Assembly: GCA_015063385.1 (NCBI GenBank)
Contig: SVUG01000014.1
Location: 1-46,402 of the forward strand
Source of the DNA: Oscillospiraceae bacterium
Lineage (GTDB): Bacteria; Bacillota; Clostridia; Oscillospirales; CAG-272
Direction: 5' to 3'
DNA length: 46,402 bases
Positions within the stretch are counted from its first letter, which is position 1. Every line of letters begins with the position of its first letter. Shown here piece by piece: positions 7,911 through 17,003 of the stretch. Position numbers and translations under genes: made by a program. Below the pieces are notes generated by a model that was not told the DNA's origin, did not search any database, and saw only the letters and a list, made by a program, of their open reading frames with translations.

Positions 7911-9186
7911 ATAGCATTTCACTGATTTTATATAAATATGAGGCTACGTCGGCTCTTGTGATATATTCTGACAGGGTTGCCTCGTCGTCTGCGTCGAATA
8001 CACCGAGCGAGCACATAGCGTAAACACCGGCTCTTGCCCATACGGGAATGCTGTTGTCAGTAGCGAAAACGCTTTCCTCTCCCTCGCCGTCAGAACCAAC
8101 CAAGGTGGAGAGAATTTTCGCCGCTTCGTATCGCGTTATGCTCTCACTCGGGGAGAAGAGCAGCTTTCCGTCCTTAAAATCACCGTTTACAAGCCCCGTT
8201 CTTTGCGCTGTGGCAATATAACCCTTTAATGACACCGAAATATCCGCGTCATCGTCGAAAAAGGTCGTAGAAAGCGTAGAATCGGGTCTTATACCTGCGC
8301 ATTTCATCGCCATAGCCACGAATTCTGCACGGCTGACACTTTCATCGGGCTGAAAATACATATCGTCACCGAGCATTTTTCCGCCCATCACGCCCATTGC
8401 CGTCATAGCCACCGCGGCGTTATATTCCTCGCGGCCCTCCATGTCCCTGTATACAGTGTCGCACATTCGCTCTACTACACGCAGATTGATGACGGCTGGC
8501 TCAGAGTAATTTCCGTATTCGTCGCGCACGACGTAGGTGAATTTGTCCTTGCCGGTATAGTCGTCGCTTGGGGTGTAGCAATATCTGCCACACTCGCCCT
8601 CAACCATAGTCAGCATACCGTGCTTTGGATATGATACAATTATAAATTCAATCTCGTCGCCCTCGGGGTCACTAGCCTCAAGATTTCCGTATACCGAGAT
8701 TGATTCCTGCGTGCTGATTGTTGACGTCTTGACCGATTCGCCACCCGTATCCGGGGCGTAGTTCACCTTGTCGATAAATTTGAGTATACATTCGATTTCC
8801 GCACCGCCTGCATAATCCTCAACCGTGAATTTAAAGCGACACTCACTAACCGAATCGCTTGCGGGGATAAATACCAGCGCTCCAAGATTCTTTCGCTTGA
8901 TGACTCTGCCTGCTCCTACTCGCCTGCCTCCTATCAGCAGCGTACCTTCGGTGGAGGTAGGAATTTCGGTGATGGTAATACTGTCGAAATCACTTATGCA
9001 TAGTGCTGACTTGAAATCTCCGTCTGTAAAGCATATTTTTTTGCCGTACAGTCCGGTTTTAATCATTTTCACGTCTGATGCCACGACTGCCGCGCCCGTG
9101 CCGAAGAACGCCTCTGCGCTTACTCCAACGCACAGCACCGACGCTGCTATTACCAGCGCTAAAAATAGAGAAGATGTTTTTTTCAT
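7909..9186 (-). CDS. Surface protein with cadherin-like and SLH domains
   Basis: The 425-residue protein has a Sec signal peptide (to about residue 25), a beta-rich region, and a cadherin-like or tandem-95 type repeat at about residues 160-235 (D-P-E-G-D-E-I, then Y-T-P-S-D-D-Y-T-G-K-D-K-F-T-Y). Three S-layer homology repeats follow at about 240-425 (F-Q-P-D-E-S-V-S-R-A-E-F, F-S-P-S-E-S-I-T-R-Y-E-A, then S-E-Y-I-T-R-A-D-V). SLH repeats bind pyruvylated cell-wall polymer, so the protein should be held on the cell surface. GGAAAGG serves as ribosome binding site. The ligand of the beta-rich part is unknown. Confidence 0.88.
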   Translation of the reverse strand: MKKTSSLFLALVIAASVLCVGVSAEAFFGTGAAVVASDVKMIKTGLYGKKICFTDGDFKSALCISDFDSITITEIPTSTEGTLLIGGRRVGAGRVIKRKNLGALVFIPASDSVSECRFKFTVEDYAGGAEIECILKFIDKVNYAPDTGGESVKTSTISTQESISVYGNLEASDPEGDEIEFIIVSYPKHGMLTMVEGECGRYCYTPSDDYTGKDKFTYVVRDEYGNYSEPAVINLRVVERMCDTVYRDMEGREEYNAAVAMTAMGVMGGKMLGDDMYFQPDESVSRAEFVAMAMKCAGIRPDSTLSTTFFDDDADISVSLKGYIATAQRTGLVNGDFKDGKLLFSPSESITRYEAAKILSTLVGSDGEGEESVFATDNSIPVWARAGVYAMCSLGVFDADDEATLSEYITRADVASYLYKISEML

Positions 9187-9259
9187 CGTTAACCAATCCT
9201 TTCCATATTGATAGCCTTATTTTAACCCGTAAAAACAAAATTATTCATATAGAAAGCAC

Positions 9260-9288
9260 TTGCAAAAATCTCTCTTAAATGTTATAAT
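9260..9288 (+). promoter_or_regulatory. Promoter of recD2
   Basis: TTGCAA at 9260-9265, 17-bp spacer, TATAAT at 9283-9288. Confidence 0.8.
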
Positions 9289-9318
9289 CAGTTGTATGAA
9301 AAAACGAAAGGGGCAGAT

Positions 9319-11529
9319 ATGAGTCAAAATACAACACAGGAGTGCATAATCGGCACTATTGAAAACGTTGTATTCCGCAACGAAAAAAACGATTACACCG
9401 TTATTGACGTTGCCGACGAGCAGGATAATCTTATACTTGCAGTCGGTATTATGCCTCTTGCATTTGAGGGTGAGCGCGTCAAACTCTACGGCAAATGGAC
9501 CTATCATAAGGAGTTCGGCAGGCAGTTTGCATTTGAATCCTTCGAGAAGACTCTTCCGGAGGAAGAGGAGGGGATTTTACAGTATCTTTCCTCACGCACG
9601 GTAAAGGGAATAGGACCTGTCACCGCGCTTAAAATAGTTAATCGCTACGGCAAGGATTCCTTTGACGTTATAGAGAATCACCCCGAGTGGCTTGCGGATA
9701 TCCCCGGAATTACACTCAAAAAGGCGGCTGCAATATCCGCTTCTTTCAGGGAGCAGGCGGGAATACGCGGTGTCATAATGTTCTGTAAGGACTTTATGGG
9801 TACGTCCGAGGTCACGAGGGTGTATAAGCAATTTGGCAGCGGTGCAGTGGGTATCATAAAGCAAAACCCTTATATTCTGTGTGACGGCGAGGTTGCACTG
9901 CCGTTCGAAAAGGTAGATGCACTGGCAAAATCGCTCGGCGTAGACCTTGAGTCGAAAAACAGAATACTCAGCGGAATCAGATATACGCTTGCACAGGCGG
10001 CATCGCAGGGCGGACATACCTGCTTGCCCGAGGAGGATTTGATTGCCAGGTGTGCCGAGCTGCTTGAGATTGAGCGCACGACGGTCAGCAGCACAATGAA
10101 CGAGCTGCTTGACGAGGACGAGCTTGCCATTTATAAGAAGAATGACGTAAATTTGATAATGACCTCAGAGACTGCCGAGTCAGAGGATTATATCGTAAAG
10201 CATATAGTCCGTCTTTCCGAGGAGGCGGAGTGCTTTGATACGGAAGATATCGCAGCTTTGATAGAGCGAGTGGAGCTCGGCTTGGACATCAGCTTCGCAC
10301 GCATGCAGAGAGAGGCTCTTTTTGCATCGCTAGAAAACGGAATAATGATACTCACGGGAGGTCCCGGTACGGGAAAAACTACCGTAGTAAAGGCACTGAT
10401 TTCAATTTTCAAGGAGATAGGCTTCAAGACAGTACTCGCCGCACCGACAGGGCGAGCCGCCAAGCGTATGAGCGAGGCAACCAGTGAGGAGGCAAAGACT
10501 GTTCACAGAATGCTGGAGATGGAGCGCTCCACCGACGGTCAGATAAAGTTCTGTAAGAATGAGAAAAATCCCATTTCTGAAAAGGTAATCATTGTTGACG
10601 AGGCGTCGATGCTCGACCTTTCACTGACCTCGGCTCTTCTGCGCGCGATGAGGAGAGGCGCAAGACTGATACTTATAGGTGACTCGGATCAGCTTCCAAG
10701 CGTAGGGGCAGGTAATATTCTCTCTGATCTTATATCTTCCGAACGCATCAAGACGGTAAGACTTACGGAGATATTCCGACAGTCGAATCAGAGCCTTATC
10801 ATAACCAATGCACACAGAATAAACGAGGGTGAGATTCCCTTGCTTAGCGTAATTGACAACGACTTTTTCTTCGTGCGCAGGGAAAGTGAGAATCAAATAG
10901 CAGCCACCATAGCGTCGCTTATAGACGAGAGATTGCCTAAAACCTACGGTGCTGATATAAGAGAAAAAATCCAGGTCATTACTCCGTCCAGAAAGGGCGC
11001 GGGCGGAGTCGAGGCGCTTAATGCCGCACTGCAGGAAAAATTGAATCCTGCTGCCAAATTTAAAAAGGAAAAATTATCTCACGGCAAAATCTTCCGAGAG
11101 GGAGATAGGGTTATGCAGGTTGCCAACAACTACGACATTGAGTGGGAGAAGAACGGTGCGGTGGGCGTCGGACTCTTTAACGGAGATATAGGAACGATTC
11201 AAGAGATAGATTTGCGCGAAGAAAATATGACTATAAGATTTGACGACCGTGAGGCAGTATATTCGTTCGATATGCTCGAGGAGCTTGAGCTCGCATATGC
11301 GATTACGGTGCACAAAAGTCAGGGAAGTGAATATCCTGTAGTTATAATTCCAATGTACGCATGCCCCCCGATGCTCATGACCAGAAACCTTTTCTATACA
11401 GCCGTCACCAGAGCGAGAAATATGGTAATTTTGGTTGGAAGATCGGACATTCCTCGAAAAATGGTGGAGAATAATCGCGAGGTTATGCGATATACGACGC
11501 TCAGGGATAAAATTTGTGATTATATTTAA
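9319..11529 (+). CDS. recD2: RecD-like ATP-dependent DNA helicase, RecD2 type
   Basis: This 736-residue protein is a stand-alone RecD2 (SF1B, 5'-3' helicase) with the long N-terminal extension typical of bacteria lacking RecBC. Helix-hairpin-helix-like segments lie near residues 85-160. The helicase motifs are clear: G-G-P-G-T-G-K-T-T (Walker A, about residue 350), V-D-E-A-S-M-L-D (Walker B), G-D-S-D-Q-L-P-S-V, I-F-R-Q-S, G-D-R-V-M-Q, A-I-T-V-H-K-S-Q-G and Y-T-A-V-T-R-A-R. ATG 9319 is chosen because GAAAGGGG precedes it; the upstream TTG at 9292 overlaps the probable transcription start. No terminator is obvious after it, but the next gene has its own promoter. Confidence 0.95.
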   Translation: MSQNTTQECIIGTIENVVFRNEKNDYTVIDVADEQDNLILAVGIMPLAFEGERVKLYGKWTYHKEFGRQFAFESFEKTLPEEEEGILQYLSSRTVKGIGPVTALKIVNRYGKDSFDVIENHPEWLADIPGITLKKAAAISASFREQAGIRGVIMFCKDFMGTSEVTRVYKQFGSGAVGIIKQNPYILCDGEVALPFEKVDALAKSLGVDLESKNRILSGIRYTLAQAASQGGHTCLPEEDLIARCAELLEIERTTVSSTMNELLDEDELAIYKKNDVNLIMTSETAESEDYIVKHIVRLSEEAECFDTEDIAALIERVELGLDISFARMQREALFASLENGIMILTGGPGTGKTTVVKALISIFKEIGFKTVLAAPTGRAAKRMSEATSEEAKTVHRMLEMERSTDGQIKFCKNEKNPISEKVIIVDEASMLDLSLTSALLRAMRRGARLILIGDSDQLPSVGAGNILSDLISSERIKTVRLTEIFRQSNQSLIITNAHRINEGEIPLLSVIDNDFFFVRRESENQIAATIASLIDERLPKTYGADIREKIQVITPSRKGAGGVEALNAALQEKLNPAAKFKKEKLSHGKIFREGDRVMQVANNYDIEWEKNGAVGVGLFNGDIGTIQEIDLREENMTIRFDDREAVYSFDMLEELELAYAITVHKSQGSEYPVVIIPMYACPPMLMTRNLFYTAVTRARNMVILVGRSDIPRKMVENNREVMRYTTLRDKICDYI

Positions 11530-11537
11530 AATTGTAC

Positions 11538-11566
11538 TTGAAATTCTTTGAATAATGTAGTATAAT
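11538..11566 (+). promoter_or_regulatory. Promoter of the MreB-like gene
   Basis: TTGAAA at 11538-11543, 17-bp spacer, TATAAT at 11561-11566. The leader to the start codon is about 45 nt. Confidence 0.8.
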
Positions 11567-11616
11567 ATCTTTGTATGTGCAGATTTGCCATGTAATTCTG
11601 AAGAAAGGATAGCGGT

Positions 11617-12633
11617 ATGGTTAGAAGAATCGGCCTTGACCTCGGTTATGCCAATATAACTCTTAGCGACGATGAGTCGGGCGTTTATCGTGAGCCTGCG
11701 GTTGCGCTTATTGACAAAGAAACACGCCGCATCATTTCGGTAGGTAATTCTGCGCTTGAAGAGAGTGACGGGCTCAGTGAGAGCACGCTGCTTGTCAGAC
11801 CGTTCAAGAACGGTTTGCTTTTTGACAGACAGATAACGCAGAGCGTTATTTTACACGCTGTTAAGTCGCTTGCCGCTGATGAACGCACGCGTTGCGTAAT
11901 CGGTGTGCCTACCGATTTGCTTCCTAAGCAGGAAAAGGAAATCTTTGCAATGCTAGGGGAGGCAGGTGTGTCTGATTGCTATTCGGTCAATCGTGCCGTT
12001 GCTGCGCTGATAGGAGCAGGGCAATCCCCATTACAGAGCGCAATTTCGGTTAACGTCGGTGCTTATGCTACCGAGATAGCCGTGTTTAACAACGGTGAGG
12101 TTGCATATACCAAAAAGGAAAATATCGGCGGCGAGGATTTTGACAAGGCTGTAAAGCAGTATATATTTGAGCAGGGTGAGGTTAACGTATCCTTGTCGGT
12201 TGCGAGAGCTATTAAAGAAAAGCTTGGTGCTGTATGGCACGGCAGGGCAGAGGAAACCGTTGACATCGAGGGAACACTTTCTTTGACGGGTAATAGAGTC
12301 AAAATGACTATTTCCTCGGAGGATATAGTAGGAGTGTTTGAAAAACCTCTTCACAGATTATTTATGGCTGTTGCCGAGGCGATAAAAAGAATACCGCTTG
12401 ACAATATTGAAAACACCTTCAAGAACGGCATTGTTCTTACAGGCGGCGGTTCGATGATATACGGAATGGATATTATGATGAGCAAGGTGCTTGGCATTCC
12501 GGTTGTTCAGCCTGAAGATGCGATTGATTCGGTTGCCAAGGGGCTTTCGATGATAAACAATGCGGTTCCTATCAAGGGCAGGGCAACGAACAAAAATATT
12601 ACCGCATCGATAGCGGATTATTTCAGAGAATAA
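11617..12633 (+). CDS. Divergent MreB-family actin-like protein
   Basis: The 338 residues follow the MreB plan: G-L-D-L-G-Y-A-N phosphate-1 loop at the N-terminus, E-P-A-V-A-L-I, a R-P-F-K-N-G block, G-V-P-T-D, and the adenosine motif G-I-V-L-T-G-G-G-S-M near residue 275. MreB polymers guide elongation-type wall synthesis at the membrane. The phosphate-2 loop is unusual: where MreB has D-I-G-G-G-T-T-E-I, this protein has N-V-G-A-Y-A-T-E-I, losing the Asp and two glycines. The gene may therefore be a second, altered MreB rather than the main one, and no mreCD follows it. AAAGGA is the ribosome binding site. Confidence 0.82.
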   Translation: MVRRIGLDLGYANITLSDDESGVYREPAVALIDKETRRIISVGNSALEESDGLSESTLLVRPFKNGLLFDRQITQSVILHAVKSLAADERTRCVIGVPTDLLPKQEKEIFAMLGEAGVSDCYSVNRAVAALIGAGQSPLQSAISVNVGAYATEIAVFNNGEVAYTKKENIGGEDFDKAVKQYIFEQGEVNVSLSVARAIKEKLGAVWHGRAEETVDIEGTLSLTGNRVKMTISSEDIVGVFEKPLHRLFMAVAEAIKRIPLDNIENTFKNGIVLTGGGSMIYGMDIMMSKVLGIPVVQPEDAIDSVAKGLSMINNAVPIKGRATNKNITASIADYFRE

Positions 12634-12660
12634 AAAAATCAGAATAGAGGAATAAGAAAG

Positions 12661-12762
12661 ATGAAAAACAATTCTTTGTCTTTAAAAATTATGGCCGGTG
12701 TTCTTGCAGGACTTATGGCTATCAGCGCGATTGCTACCGTCATAATTATACTAGTTCAGTAA
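12661..12762 (+). CDS. 33-residue single-pass membrane peptide
   Basis: A short frame runs from ATG 12661 to TAA 12761-12762 behind a good AGAGGA ribosome binding site, 27 bp after the MreB-like stop and before the shared terminator. It has a basic polar N-terminus (M-K-N-N-S-L-S-L-K), then about 22 uninterrupted hydrophobic residues ending in I-L-V-Q, so it should be a single transmembrane helix. I do not recognise a family. Co-transcription with an actin homologue hints at a membrane anchor or partner, but this is inference. Confidence 0.65.
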   Translation: MKNNSLSLKIMAGVLAGLMAISAIATVIIILVQ

Positions 12763-12794
12763 TATACATATCTGCAGAGAGCTATTTGAGCAAA

Positions 12795-12836
12795 ACGGAG
12801 AGCTACCCTATATAATGGGCGGCTCTCTGTTTTTTT
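12795..12836 (+). terminator. Intrinsic terminator of the MreB-like operon
   Basis: A 14-position stem with one mismatch (ACGGAGAGCTACCC against GGGCGGCTCTCTGT, 12795-12808 and 12817-12830) is followed by seven T. Confidence 0.85.
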
Positions 12837-13244
12837 GTATTTATAAGCTTTGTGGGGAAGAGTATAGGAAAACAAAAAAACGTAAAAATATATCGTTTTT
12901 GCGGAATTACACTTTTCCGTTTGCGTTTTCCGATATGTTGAAAAGTGTGGAGAAAAGCAGATTTGAAAAGGTTTTTTACTCAATTTTAGTGTGGAAAACT
13001 CCGGGAGAAAATTATACTTTTCCGATATTTGACATAAAACAATGCATAAAATAACCTTTAAAATGCTAAAAATGACATAATCGCCGCATGTGGAAATCAT
13101 TTTTAAAATAAACGGAAAAATACATTGAAAAATATCCGCAGATATTAACAACGGAAAAATGTAATTTATCTGTTTTCGCATGTTCTCAACATATCACGGT
13201 GTTGAAACACGGTGTTGAAATCATGCCTGGAATTATAACTATAT
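12837..13244. other. AT-rich non-coding stretch with DnaA-box-like repeats
   Basis: No supported gene lies here. The region holds four same-strand TGTGG-RRAA elements (12851, 12946, 12990, 13089). The one at 12990-12998, TGTGGAAAA, fits the DnaA-box pattern TTWTNCACA on the opposite strand. It also has several TTTTCCG or CGGAAAA repeats, and a 13-bp direct repeat CACGGTGTTGAAA (about 13196 and 13208). It lies between two convergent transcription units. The open frame at 12815-13054 starts inside the terminator and has no ribosome binding site. Confidence 0.4.
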
Positions 13245-13280
13245 AAAAAAACAGCCGCTATGGAATTAACCATAGCGGCT
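13245..13280 (-). terminator. Intrinsic terminator of ftsZ
   Basis: An 11-bp stem AGCCGCTATGG / CCATAGCGGCT (13253-13263, 13270-13280) reads on the minus strand into a run of T (A run at 13245-13251 on the plus strand). Confidence 0.9.
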
Positions 13281-13293
13281 ATGTAAAAGCTTA

Positions 13294-14478
13294 TTAGTTC
13301 TTTTTCTTGTTCTTGGTAATGCAGGTGAAAGCACCACCGTAAATGTCGTCGTAGGAAGCGGTGGGAGCTGTACGAACAGGCTCCTCAGCCTTAACTGCTT
13401 CAACGGGAGCAGCCTCCTCAAGCTTCTTGAACACATCGTCAAGAGTGGAAGCGGGAGCTGCAGGAACCTCGGGAACAGCAGGAGCTGCAGTGGTAGCAGC
13501 TGCCTCAGGCTTCTTTGCATTGTCTGCGATAAATCCTGTTGCAATAACGGTCACGCGCATCTCATCCTGAAGAGAAGGATCAAACGCTGCACCCCAAATG
13601 ATGTTTGCATCGGGATGAGCCTCCTCGTAAATCATGTTAGAAGCTGCATCGATTTCATCAAGCTGAATATCCTCGGAAGCGGTAATGCTTACGAGCACGC
13701 CGGTAGCACCGGTGATGTTGGTTTCAAGAAGGGGAGAGGAAATAGCCTGCATTGCAGCAACCTGAGCCTTGTCCGCACCCTTGGCAGCACCGACACCCAT
13801 GTGAGCGTAGCCTGCGTTCTTCATGATAGAGGTGACGTCTGCAAAGTCGAGGTTAATGAATCCGGGAACGTTGATAAGCTCGGATACCGACTGAACACCG
13901 CGACGAAGAACGTCGTCAGCAATCTCAAACGCATTTGCAAGGGTGATGTGAGTGTCCTCAACCTGCTTGAGTCTTTCGTTAGGAATAACGATGAGAGAGT
14001 CAACGTACTTAGAGAGCTCGGCGATACCGGCCTCTGCCTGTGCGTATCTTCTCTTACCCTCGAATGCGAAGGGCTTGGTGACGATACCAACGGTAAGAAT
14101 ACCCATCTCCTTGGAAGCCTTAGCAATTACGGGAGCAGCACCTGTACCTGTACCGCCGCCCATACCTGCGGTGATAAATACCATATCTGCGCCCTGAAGA
14201 GCATCACGAACGAGCTCAATGGATTCCTCGGCACTGCGCTTACCAACCTCAGGGTTAGCACCTGCACCCTTGCCGTGAGTGATTTTGTCACCGATAACGA
14301 GCTTCTTTGCAGCGCAAGAAGTGTCAAGAGCCATGCTGTCTGTGTTAACTGCGATAAATTCAACACCGCGAATGTTAGTGGAAATCATACGGTTTACAGC
14401 GTTGTTTCCGCCGCCGCCTATACCCATAACCTTAATGCTTACGCCACTGTCGTATACCTGTTCGAAATCGAATTCCAT
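13294..14478 (-). CDS. ftsZ: Cell division protein FtsZ
   Basis: FtsZ is the tubulin-like GTPase that forms the division ring. The 394 residues show the [11 protein letters not shown] motif at about residue 17, the tubulin signature G-G-G-T-G-T-G near 105, N-E-R-L and D-F-A-D-V in the synergy loop, then an Ala/Pro/Glu-rich linker and a short basic C-terminal tail. ATG 14478 follows GGAGGAAT; an upstream in-frame ATG at 14610 lies before the promoter. It has its own promoter and terminator although it follows the dcw cluster. The usual D-D-x-x-x-P-x-F-L C-terminal peptide is not evident: the tail reads D-D-I-Y-G-G-A-F and ends in a run of lysines. Confidence 0.97.
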   Translation of the reverse strand: MEFDFEQVYDSGVSIKVMGIGGGGNNAVNRMISTNIRGVEFIAVNTDSMALDTSCAAKKLVIGDKITHGKGAGANPEVGKRSAEESIELVRDALQGADMVFITAGMGGGTGTGAAPVIAKASKEMGILTVGIVTKPFAFEGKRRYAQAEAGIAELSKYVDSLIVIPNERLKQVEDTHITLANAFEIADDVLRRGVQSVSELINVPGFINLDFADVTSIMKNAGYAHMGVGAAKGADKAQVAAMQAISSPLLETNITGATGVLVSITASEDIQLDEIDAASNMIYEEAHPDANIIWGAAFDPSLQDEMRVTVIATGFIADNAKKPEAAATTAAPAVPEVPAAPASTLDDVFKKLEEAAPVEAVKAEEPVRTAPTASYDDIYGGAFTCITKNKKKN

Positions 14479-14556
14479 TTTTATTCCTCCGTGATTTATG
14501 CTAAACGCAATCGGCCAGAGCCTTATGCTGTTAGTCATTATTTTTATTTTATATAT

Positions 14557-14585
14557 AGTATAACATAAGCTTTTTTTATTTTCAA
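14557..14585 (-). promoter_or_regulatory. Promoter of ftsZ
   Basis: On the minus strand, TTGAAA (14580-14585), 17-bp spacer, and TATACT (14557-14562) preceded by TGT (extended -10). The leader is about 75 nt. Confidence 0.8.
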
Positions 14586-14629
14586 GAGATTTAAAATATT
14601 TTAACATCAATTAACAAAAAAACAAATAT

Positions 14630-14671
14630 ATAAAATAAAAAGCAGGGCAGAAATCAAAACACCCTGCTTTT
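14630..14671 (-). terminator. Intrinsic terminator after murG (end of dcw operon)
   Basis: A 10-bp stem AAAAGCAGGG / CCCTGCTTTT (14638-14647 and 14662-14671) reads on the minus strand into TTTTATTTT. It separates the mraZ-murG operon from ftsZ. Confidence 0.8.
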
Positions 14672-14705
14672 CTATATCGCCTATGAGGTAAAATTCGTAT
14701 AAATG

Positions 14706-15815
14706 TCAGCTTTTGCTTGCAAAAACTAGCTTTTCTAACTCTCGAACGATAAGATTTGCAGCATTTGGGGTGGAAAACTCTGAAATGCGTTTTGCCCTGT
14801 TTTTTCGTTCGATTTTGTTGTTTTTTAGGTCGTTTACACGATTTTTGAGCGTCTCTATAGTAAGGTTTTTTTCCTCAATCATTATCACAGCACCCACACT
14901 CTCAAGCTTGCTTGCGTTTTTGAACTGGTGATTACCTGATACGTTCGGAGACGGAATGAGTATGGAGGCGACTCCGACGGCGGCGATTTCGGATATTGTC
15001 ATCGCGCCTGCACGTGCTATTACTATATCCGCGGCTGAAAGGTAGGTTGGCATATCCTCAATATACGGCATTATTCGGCATCCGTTCTTACCCCGTGAAA
15101 GACTGTCCCCTTTAACCTCGTCAAAATAGCGGACACCGGTTGCGTGGATATGCCGCACGCAAGGGTCGGATACCGAATAGGTTTTCATAAGCTCGGTGGC
15201 AACGTCATTGAGCATCTTTGCGCCTATGCTGCCTCCAAAGGAAAGAATGAACACCTCGTTCTCCTTTATGCCTAGCGCTCGTCTGGCATCGGCTCTTTTA
15301 ATTTTTTTGAAGCCTTTGCGCAGGGGATTTCCGACTGTCAGGCAGCTTGCACGTCGGGATAGATACTCCTCCGTGTCTGAGTGATTCAAAAATACTTTGT
15401 TGCATTTTGGGGCTAAAAGCTTTGTTGCAAGACCGGGAGATATATTCGATTCATGAATAGCCGTAGGAATTCCCAAGCTTATTCCTGCTCTTATAACAGG
15501 CCAACAGACGTATCCGCCCGTTCCCAAAATTACGTCAGGCTGAAAATCCTTTATAATACTTTTTGCGTCGTGTACTGAGCGCAGCGCACGGTATACTCTT
15601 CGGGCGTTATCAAGAGTTATTTTACGCTGTATACCTTCGATTTTGAGTGTTTTTAGCTCTATGCCTGCTTTGCTTACCGCCTCGTTTTCCTTGCCACCGT
15701 CGCGACCTATAAATAGTATCCTTGAATTCTTATCGTCGGCCTCTATTTTCTCCGCTATTGCAAGAGCAGGGCTAACGTGTCCGGCTGTGCCACCGCCCGC
15801 CAGAATTATATTCAT
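14706..15815 (-). CDS. murG: UDP-GlcNAc:lipid I N-acetylglucosaminyltransferase
   Basis: MurG converts lipid I to lipid II on the inner face of the membrane. The 369-residue GT28 protein shows G-G-G-T-A-G-H-V-S-P-A at the N-terminus, G-T-G-G-Y-V, H-E-S-N-x-x-P-G, S-F-G-G-S-I-G-A-K and the UDP-GlcNAc loop R-A-G-A-M-T-I-S-E followed by G-N-H-Q. Length is normal. It follows ftsW by 9 bp and is the last gene of the long operon. Confidence 0.97.
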   Translation of the reverse strand: MNIILAGGGTAGHVSPALAIAEKIEADDKNSRILFIGRDGGKENEAVSKAGIELKTLKIEGIQRKITLDNARRVYRALRSVHDAKSIIKDFQPDVILGTGGYVCWPVIRAGISLGIPTAIHESNISPGLATKLLAPKCNKVFLNHSDTEEYLSRRASCLTVGNPLRKGFKKIKRADARRALGIKENEVFILSFGGSIGAKMLNDVATELMKTYSVSDPCVRHIHATGVRYFDEVKGDSLSRGKNGCRIMPYIEDMPTYLSAADIVIARAGAMTISEIAAVGVASILIPSPNVSGNHQFKNASKLESVGAVIMIEEKNLTIETLKNRVNDLKNNKIERKNRAKRISEFSTPNAANLIVRELEKLVFASKS

Positions 15816-15824
15816 ATTTCACCT

Positions 15825-16997
15825 CTATTTTGGTATCCTGGAATATCTTGATACCGATAGTATTATTCCCATTTCAAAGAAAAGCATAACGAGCGATGAT
15901 CCGCCGTAGCTGAAGAACGGCAAGGAAATACCCGTGTTTGGGACTGTGTTTGTGACAACCGAAATGTTCAGCAGAACCTGAAGCGCCATTTTTACACATA
16001 TTCCAAGGGAAAGCAGCCGGCTGTACACATCGGGCGCACGTAAGGCAATTTTTGCTCCACGCCATACCAGAAAGGCGAAAAGCAGCATGGCGATAATCGC
16101 TCCGAAAAGTCCAAGCTCTTCGCACAGTATCGCAAAAATCATATCGTTTGCAGGCTCTGAGACGTAGCAATGCTTTAAAATGCTCTCACCGTATCCTACG
16201 CCGAAAAGTCCTCCCGAGCCTATTGCCATCAGTCCCTGCAAGGTCTGCCAGCCGCCCGTCAGCTTGTATGCTTCCGGGTTTTGCCATACGGTTATTCGCT
16301 CCTTTGTATAGTCGGTGAATAGGGCAAGACAAGTGACTGCTATGATTCCAAGCACGCAGAATGCCGATATGTATTTTGGATTCACTCCTGACAGAAAAAT
16401 AAGCATAAGTCCTATTGAACCGAGAATTATGATGCAGGAAAGATGCTTTTGCAGCATTACAAGTATTATAGGTATCAGCATTATAATGCAGGGGTAAAGC
16501 GTTCCGAATAAAAAAGTGTTTTTTCTATTGTTGTAGTCGAGCGCTTTTTCTTCGTATTTGCTGAAATACAGAGCGAGCATCATTATCATCGATAGCTTGG
16601 CAATCTCCGATGGCTGTATTGTCAGCGGCCCGATTGCTATCCATCTTTGCGCCCCGTTTCCCACGAAGCCGATTACAAGCACCAGCACGAGCAGGAGTAA
16701 GGTTGCTCCGTAGAAATGCGGGGTGTACTTTTTATAAATCGCAGGATTTATACGTGAGGTTATATACATAACGACGAAGCCTAGAATTAACCATACCGTT
16801 TGTTTTTTGATAAAGTACATAGAGTCGCCGTATCTTGTCTCGGCATAAGCTGTTCCCGCACTGAATACCATAAGAGTTCCGTAGAGCGTGACAAGAATCA
16901 CAGAAAGAGCAAAGGTGACGTCAAATCGGTTTTTGCTGCTTGAAATATGAAACAGCTTTGTCGGTAGTTTTAAAAATTCAAAGTTCAGTTTTTTCAT
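15825..16997 (-). CDS. ftsW: SEDS peptidoglycan glycosyltransferase FtsW/SpoVE
   Basis: FtsW polymerises lipid II with a class B PBP partner, here probably the PBP upstream. The 390 residues form about ten membrane segments after a short cytoplasmic N-terminus. Family blocks include N-G-A-Q-R-W-I, Q-P-S-E-I-A-K, G-G-W-Q, G-L-F-G-V-G-Y-G, E-P-A-N-D-M-I-F-A (with the catalytic Asp) and L-P-F-F-S-Y-G-G-S-S. It directly follows mraY (6 bp), with no murD between them. SpoVE and FtsW cannot be separated on sequence alone. Confidence 0.93.
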   Translation of the reverse strand: MKKLNFEFLKLPTKLFHISSSKNRFDVTFALSVILVTLYGTLMVFSAGTAYAETRYGDSMYFIKKQTVWLILGFVVMYITSRINPAIYKKYTPHFYGATLLLLVLVLVIGFVGNGAQRWIAIGPLTIQPSEIAKLSMIMMLALYFSKYEEKALDYNNRKNTFLFGTLYPCIIMLIPIILVMLQKHLSCIIILGSIGLMLIFLSGVNPKYISAFCVLGIIAVTCLALFTDYTKERITVWQNPEAYKLTGGWQTLQGLMAIGSGGLFGVGYGESILKHCYVSEPANDMIFAILCEELGLFGAIIAMLLFAFLVWRGAKIALRAPDVYSRLLSLGICVKMALQVLLNISVVTNTVPNTGISLPFFSYGGSSLVMLFFEMGIILSVSRYSRIPK

Positions 16998-17003
16998 ATT
17001 AAC

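Noticed and set aside
12815-13054. Open frame of 79 codons after the MreB-like operon
   Set aside because: It begins inside the terminator stem and is AT-rich low-complexity sequence with no ribosome binding site.
13615-14568. Long plus-strand open frame (317 codons) opposite ftsZ
   Set aside because: It is a shadow of the strongly conserved ftsZ coding strand, with no ribosome binding site and a Cys/Ser-rich product of no family.
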